DNA of 64,000 nucleotides from Rutidosis leptorrhynchoides (taxonomy: Eukaryota > Streptophyta > Magnoliopsida > Asterales > Asteraceae): assembly GCF_046630445.1 (NCBI RefSeq), contig NC_092335.1, positions 6,739,501 through 6,803,500 on the forward strand. The letters are read 5' to 3'. The position numbers were made by a program, and so were the translations under genes. How positions within the stretch are numbered: position 1 is the stretch's first letter; every line of letters begins with the position of its first letter. Below are positions 58,722 to 64,000 of the stretch, one piece after another. The notes under the pieces are model-generated. The model was not told where the DNA came from and did no database searches. It saw only the letters and a list, made by a program, of their open reading frames with translations.

Positions 58722-59148
58722 TGTTCCAATTGTGTTGGTTAAATCTGAATCAACAAATAATTCCTGTTTACTTAAAATTTACACTGGAAAATTATATACA
58801 TATTTAAACCAACGCTACCACATAACTAAAGTATTAATAGCAAAACCACCTATTAGTATTGAAGTGGATGGGGTGCATTGTTGCCCAATTGTTGTGGTTA
58901 GTTTTGTCTGATTTATGTGTTTCCTTATAATGTTACTAACAATTCTCTTTGCAGTGGAGGAGTTTCCTAAGAACGATAGAAGTGAAATAGCATTTACAAT
59001 TGATTCATTATCAACAAATGCAAAAAATTTAAAATGTTAATGTAAGTTCATAAGTCAGGTAAGCATTACCTGGATTTGATCCATTAACATCAACCTCAAA
59101 ATCCCCTAATGGCTATTTTCTCTTGTTGATAAGTTCTTTGCTACTACT
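58722..59148 (-). other. H3 5' region up to the F2 insertion
   Basis: Mostly AT-rich introns. A possible further exon (about 59070-59148) reads on the minus strand towards a CCAG-GTAATG donor near 59070. Short plus-strand frames here are not supported. Confidence 0.4.
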
Positions 59149-59167
59149 TGAAACAACCCAACCCGTA

Positions 59168-59172
59168 TTAAA
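59168..59172. repeat. Target-site duplication of solo G LTR, left (TTAAA)
   Basis: ttaaa, repeated at 62685-62689. Confidence 0.88.
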
Positions 59173-59227
59173 TGAAATGTCCCGTTCATATTGATTATAA
59201 ACGTTCCATATTAATTGATTTCGTCGC

Positions 59228-59241
59228 GAGGTTTTGACCTC
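59228..59241 (-). promoter_or_regulatory. Conserved LTR-end hairpin, solo G
   Basis: GAGGT/ACCTC stem with a four-base loop, identical to the left G copy. Confidence 0.5.
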
Positions 59242-59515
59242 TATATGAGACGTTTTTTCAAAGACTGCATTCATTTTTATAACAACCATAACCTTTATTT
59301 TATCTATAAAGGTTTAAAAAGCATTACGTAGATTATCAAATAATGATAATCTAAAATATACGTTTACACACGACCATTACATAATGGTTTACAATAAAAA
59401 TATATTACATCAAAGTAAGTTTCTTGAATGCAGTTTTTACACAACATCATACAAGCATGGACTCCAAATCTTGTCCTTATTTTAGTATGCAATAGCGAAA
59501 GCTTTTAATAATTAC

Positions 59516-59989
59516 CTGAGAATAAACATGCTTAAAACGTCAACAAAAATGTTGATGAGTTATAGGTTTAACCTATATATTATCAAATCATAATAATAGA
59601 CCACAAGATTTCTCATTTTTCATAAATATCATTACACTCGCAAGTGCATAAAAATCATTCATATGTTGAACACCTGGTAACCGACGTTAACTTAATGCAT
59701 AGAATATCCCCAAAATAGAACCTCGTCTGTATAATAATCTCGAAGTACTAAACCATCCATAACCTGAATGGGGGTTGTTAAGCCTAATAGATCTATCTTT
59801 AGGATTCGCGTCAATTAGGGGCCATTTCCCTAATTCTTAGGCTACCAGACTTGAAGGGCGATATTGGGTTTAATAATCCAACCATAGAATGTAGTTTTGC
59901 GTACTTGTGTCTATTTTGTAAAACATTTATAAAGCTGCATGTATTCTCATCCCAAAATATTAGATTTTAAAAGTGGGACTATAACTCAC
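59516..59989 (-). other. Putative LTR leader intron, solo G
   Basis: GTGAGT donor at 59989 and catgtttattctcag acceptor ending at 59516, minus strand, 474 bp. Confidence 0.45.
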
Positions 59990-62391
59990 TTTCACAGATT
60001 TTTACTTCGTCGGGAAGTAAGACTTGGCCACTGGTCGATTCACGAACCTATAACAAATACGTACATATATATCAAAGTATGCTCAAAATATATTTATAAC
60101 ATTTTTAATACGTTTTAATGTTTTAAGTTTATTGAGTCAGCTGTCCTCGTTAGTAACCTACAACTAGTTGTCCACAATTAGATGTACAGAAATAAATCGA
60201 TATATATTATCTTGAATCAATCCACAACCCAGTGTATACACGTCTCAGGCTAGATCACAACTCAAAGTATATATATTTTTGGAATCAACCTCAACCCTGT
60301 ATAGCTAACTCCAACATTACTGCATATAGAGTGTCTATGTTTGTTCCAAATAATATATATACATGGGTCGATATGATATGTCAAAACATTTGCATACGTG
60401 TCTATGGTATCCCAAGATTACATAATATATTAGAATACATGTATAATACAATATGAGTTAGCTAGGATATGATTAATATAGATTTTTTACAATATTTTCC
60501 GTAGCTACAACACTCAAAAAATATTCAATCTTGTTTTACCCATAACTTCTTCGTTTTAAATCCGTTTTGAGTGAATCAAATTGCTATGGTTTCATATTGA
60601 ACTCTATTTTATGAATCTAAACAGAAAAAGTATAGGTTTATAGTCGAAAATATAAGTTACAAGTCATTTTTGTAAGAGGTAGTCATTTCAGTCGAAAGAA
60701 CGACGTCTTGATGACCATTTTGAAAAACATACTTCCACTTTGAGTTTAACCATGATTTTTGGATATAGTTTCATGTTCATAAGAAAAATCATTTTCTTAG
60801 AAGAACAACTTTTAAATCAAAGTTTATCATAGTTTTTAATTATCAAACCCAAAACAGCCCGCGGTGTTACTACGACGGCGTATGTCCGGTTTTACGGTGT
60901 TTTTCGTGTTTCCAGGTTTTAAATCATTAAGTTAGCATATAATATAGATATATAACATGTGTTTAGTTGATTTTAAAAGTCAAGTTAGAAGGATTAACTT
61001 CTGTTTGCGAACAAGTTTAGAATTAACTAAACTATGTTCTAGTGATTACAAGTTTAAACCTTCGAACAAGATAGCTTTATATGTATGAATCGAATGATGT
61101 TATGAACATCATTACTACCTCAATTTTTGTGGATAAACCTACTGGAAAAGAGAAAAATGGATCTAGCTTCAAAGGATCCTTGGATGGCTTGAAAGTTCTT
61201 GAAGCAGAATCATGACGCGAAAACAAGTTCAAGTAAGATTTCCACTCGAAATAAGATTGTTATAGTTATAGAAATTGAATCAAGTTTGAATATGAATATT
61301 ACCTTGTATTAGAAATATATCTTACTATAAATAAGAAAGATTTCTTGAGGTTGGATGATCACTTTACAAGATTGGAAGTAAGCTAGTAAACTTGGAAGTA
61401 TTCTTGATTTTATGAAACTAGAACTTATAGAATTTATGAAGAACACATAGAACTTGAAGATAGAACTTGAGAGAGATCAATTTGATGAAGAAAATTGAAG
61501 AATGAAAGTGTTTTTAGGTGTTTTTAGTCGTTGGTATATGGATTAGATATAAAGGATGTGTAATTTTTGTTTACATGTAAGTAAGTCATGAATGATTACT
61601 AATATCTTTGTAATTTTATGAGATATTTCATGCTAGTTGCCAAATGATGGTTCCCACATGTGTTAGGTGACTCACATGGGCTGCTAAGAGCATATCATTG
61701 GAGTGTATATACCAATAGTACATACATCTAAAAGCTGTGTATTGTACGAGTACGAATACGGGTGCATACGAGTAGAATTGTTGATGAAACTGAACGATGA
61801 TGTAATTGTAAGCATTTTTGTTAAGTATAAATACTTTGATATATGTCTTAAAGTCTTTCAAAAGTGTATTAATACATCTTAATACACTACATGTATATAC
61901 ATTTTAACTGAGTCATTAAGTCACCGTTAGTCATTACATTTAAGTGTTGTTTTAAGACCTTTAAGTTAACGATCTTGTTAAATGTAATTAATTCATTGTT
62001 ATTATACTTAAATGAGATGTTAAATTATTACATTATCATGATATTATAATGTATGAATATATCTTAATATGATATATATACATTAAAATGTCGTTACAAT
62101 GATAATCGTTACATATATGGCTCGTTTCGAAATTTTTAAGTTAGTAGTATTGTTTTACATATGTAGTTCATTGTTAACACACTTAATGATATACTTAATT
62201 ATCATTTTATCATGTTAAACATAGTGTATCAATATCTTAATATGATTTATATGTATTTAGTAAGTCGTTGTTATAACGATAATCGTTATATATATCGTTT
62301 CGAGTTTCTTAATTCAATAAACTCATTTTTATGTATAACACTCATTGTTAATATACTTAGTGAGATACTTACTTATCATAGTCTCATGTTA

Positions 62392-62496
<105 letters not shown>

Positions 62497-62684
62497 TGTA
62501 GTTTTTTTACAAATTTTTAACGTTCGTGAATCGCCGGTCAACTTGGGTGGTCAATTGTCTATATGAAGCACATTTCAAATAATCAAGTCTTAGCAAGTTT
62601 GATTGCTTAATATGTTGGAAATATTTAATCATACAAATATAGTTTTCATTTAATATATAGCATGGAAAAGTTCGGGTCACTACA

Positions 62685-62689
62685 TTAAA
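62685..62689. repeat. Target-site duplication of solo G LTR, right (TTAAA)
   Basis: Matches 59168-59172. Confidence 0.88.
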
Positions 62690-63284
62690 CACGAACAAAT
62701 TTTTTTTTTTAATAAAAACCATTAGCGCCCAATTAAACGGTTACATATATCCCATTTAACAATATCACAAGTTTAATGTTTACAAAAGGCACGAAGGCCA
62801 TTGATCAAATGTAATACAAGTTCGACCCACTTAAAATGATAGTTTTAATCCAAACTACACCCGAGCATGGTTTGGGGCTAAACTACCCAAAACGCTAGGT
62901 CGGCTTTAAAAGCTTCAACAAGAATCCAACATAGGGAACTAGTATCCCACAACCCCCTTTCCCTTCTCCGCACCTGCATCTAAAAAGATAAACAACGAGA
63001 GGGGTAAGCTAACGCTTAGTGAATGCAATAATTATACATATACATATATAACCTACTTACTTGCAATCACTTACACAATACCGCATACAAACTAGCAATT
63101 CGACAACCATACAAGCATCATGCATAAACTACTATCCACAATTTACAAGAGGCTAACAACAACAATAGCATATAGTTCACAATTTAATATGCTAAATACA
63201 AATTCACACAACCATGGTTAACCAATCATACAAGGAAACAATACTTGAAAGAGCATCAGAGTTCATAACATCCATTAGTGTTAC

Positions 63285-63480
63285 TTAGACACCGCGTAAT
63301 CACTAATCCCCCGGGTGATGTCTTGAACACCGCGACTAACTCACCCCCATGACAATGTGGCGTCTTGAACACCGCGACGATTCCACATGTCAATCAAAAC
63401 AATGAGTGGTGTCTTGAACACCGCGACAATTCCACTCCCATGACAATGTGTTGTCTTAAACATCGCGACTATTCCACAAC
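63285..63480. repeat. Minisatellite in F2 LTR
   Basis: Four to five units of gtcttgaacaccgcgac with spacers such as tcccatgacaatgtg. It sits where F1 has its ctaccggctcgtggttcac array, but the unit is unrelated. Confidence 0.85.
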
Positions 63481-63707
63481 TTTAAAACTTGGACTTTGGT
63501 GAGATTTGGTCTCCTTCTTCTTCAAATGAGCTCTTTCTCACTAGAAACTCAACTCTCTCTCTAAAATTGAATTTAGGTAGATGAAGAAATGATAAATGAG
63601 GTTTAGATAAGCTTGAACCAGCTTTTAGACTCCCAAAACCGGCCATAAGTGAAAAGACTAATGTGCCCCCAAAAGATGCCATTTAAAATGGCTTAAAAGT
63701 CATTTCA

Positions 63708-63992
63708 GCGACTATTGTCGCGATCCGCGACCCCTTGTCGCGATACGCGACGCCTAATACGCGATAGGTATTTTTCATACGCGACAGGTTGATCAGTATT
63801 TGGGTTTTTGGACTCGTCGCGTTTTGACACGATCTGTCGCGATCTGCTACCAAACAGAACGCGATACACTAGCCTTGAACGCGATAGTTTGATCAGAAAT
63901 CCTTGGCTCACACATCATCGCGTTTCAATCGACTATGTCGCATTCCGCGACAATCCCAGACGCGACGTGAACAACCAAAACGCGATAGAAGG
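63708..63992 (-). promoter_or_regulatory. CG-rich repeated motif in F2 LTR
   Basis: More than ten words of the type tgtcgcga, cgcgac, acgcgata, in both orientations, in an AT-rich context. It is the positional equivalent of gtcgcgccg in F1. The longer minus frame here is open only because of the repeats. Confidence 0.55.
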
Positions 63993-64000
63993 TCTGATCA

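Noticed and set aside
58666-58911. Plus-strand frame opposite the Helitron 5' exons
   Set aside because: The minus strand gives exons with splice sites and the expected protein order; this frame has neither.

Overview
This window is plant nuclear DNA, very AT-rich, and built almost entirely of transposable elements inserted into one another. The LTR termini (TGTGAYGACCC...TTTCA, TGAAACAACCC..., TGTAGTGACCC...), the tRNA-iMet primer sites (TGGTATCAGAGC) and the plant-type Helitron ends (short GC hairpin then CTAGT) fit a daisy-family (Asteraceae) genome. That assignment comes from remembered family style, not from a search. I see no intact host gene.

Layout, left to right. (1) 1-2339: 3' part of an LTR of family G, with an unrelated-looking AT-rich segment up to about 777. 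(2) 2340-33563: one retroposed RRM-type reading frame, probably LINE ORF1-like, ending in a poly(A) tail and split into three pieces (2340-2750, 11487-11920, 32911-33378). Element E1 (2751-11486, plus, TSD CCGGA) and element E2 (11921-32910, minus, TSD GTAGC) split it. E2 itself holds solo LTR M (15201-26301, TSD TAATA), and M holds element F1 (15485-24222, minus, TSD GCTAC). This gives a four-deep nest with a duplication at every level. (3) 33564-40650: non-coding DNA with a MULE-like element (34421-35434), a Helitron H1 (36751 to about 39036) containing a small Helitron H2 (37764-38279), and two fold-back elements. (4) 40651-59148: Helitron H3 on the minus strand, with a decayed, intron-containing Rep/helicase gene split by element E3 (44174-56840, TSD TAAAA). 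(5) 59149-64000: LTR of a second family-F element (F2), broken by a solo G LTR (59173-62684, TSD TTAAA).

E1, E2 and E3 are one family of non-autonomous LTR elements. Each has an LTR of 2.2-4.1 kb and an internal region of about 4 kb with no protease, reverse transcriptase or integrase. Each internal region carries a gag-like leader ORF ending in a coiled coil, a second small unknown ORF (decayed in two copies), a central copy of the motif that abuts the 3' LTR, and an antisense ORF near the 3' LTR. The antisense ORF is exactly 57 codons in all three copies. It encodes a conserved two-helix membrane protein and has a conserved TATA box 63-82 bp upstream on its own strand. This antisense transcription unit is the most interesting object in the window.

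A second cross-element pattern is a matched donor and acceptor pair (GTGAGT ... GCATGTTTATTCTCAG) inside the LTRs of E1, E2, E3, M and G. It predicts a 471-522 bp intron in the leader, along with a conserved GAGGT/ACCTC hairpin near the LTR end. The Helitron gene is dead: four glutamine codons have become stops by C-to-T change, and there are three frameshifts.
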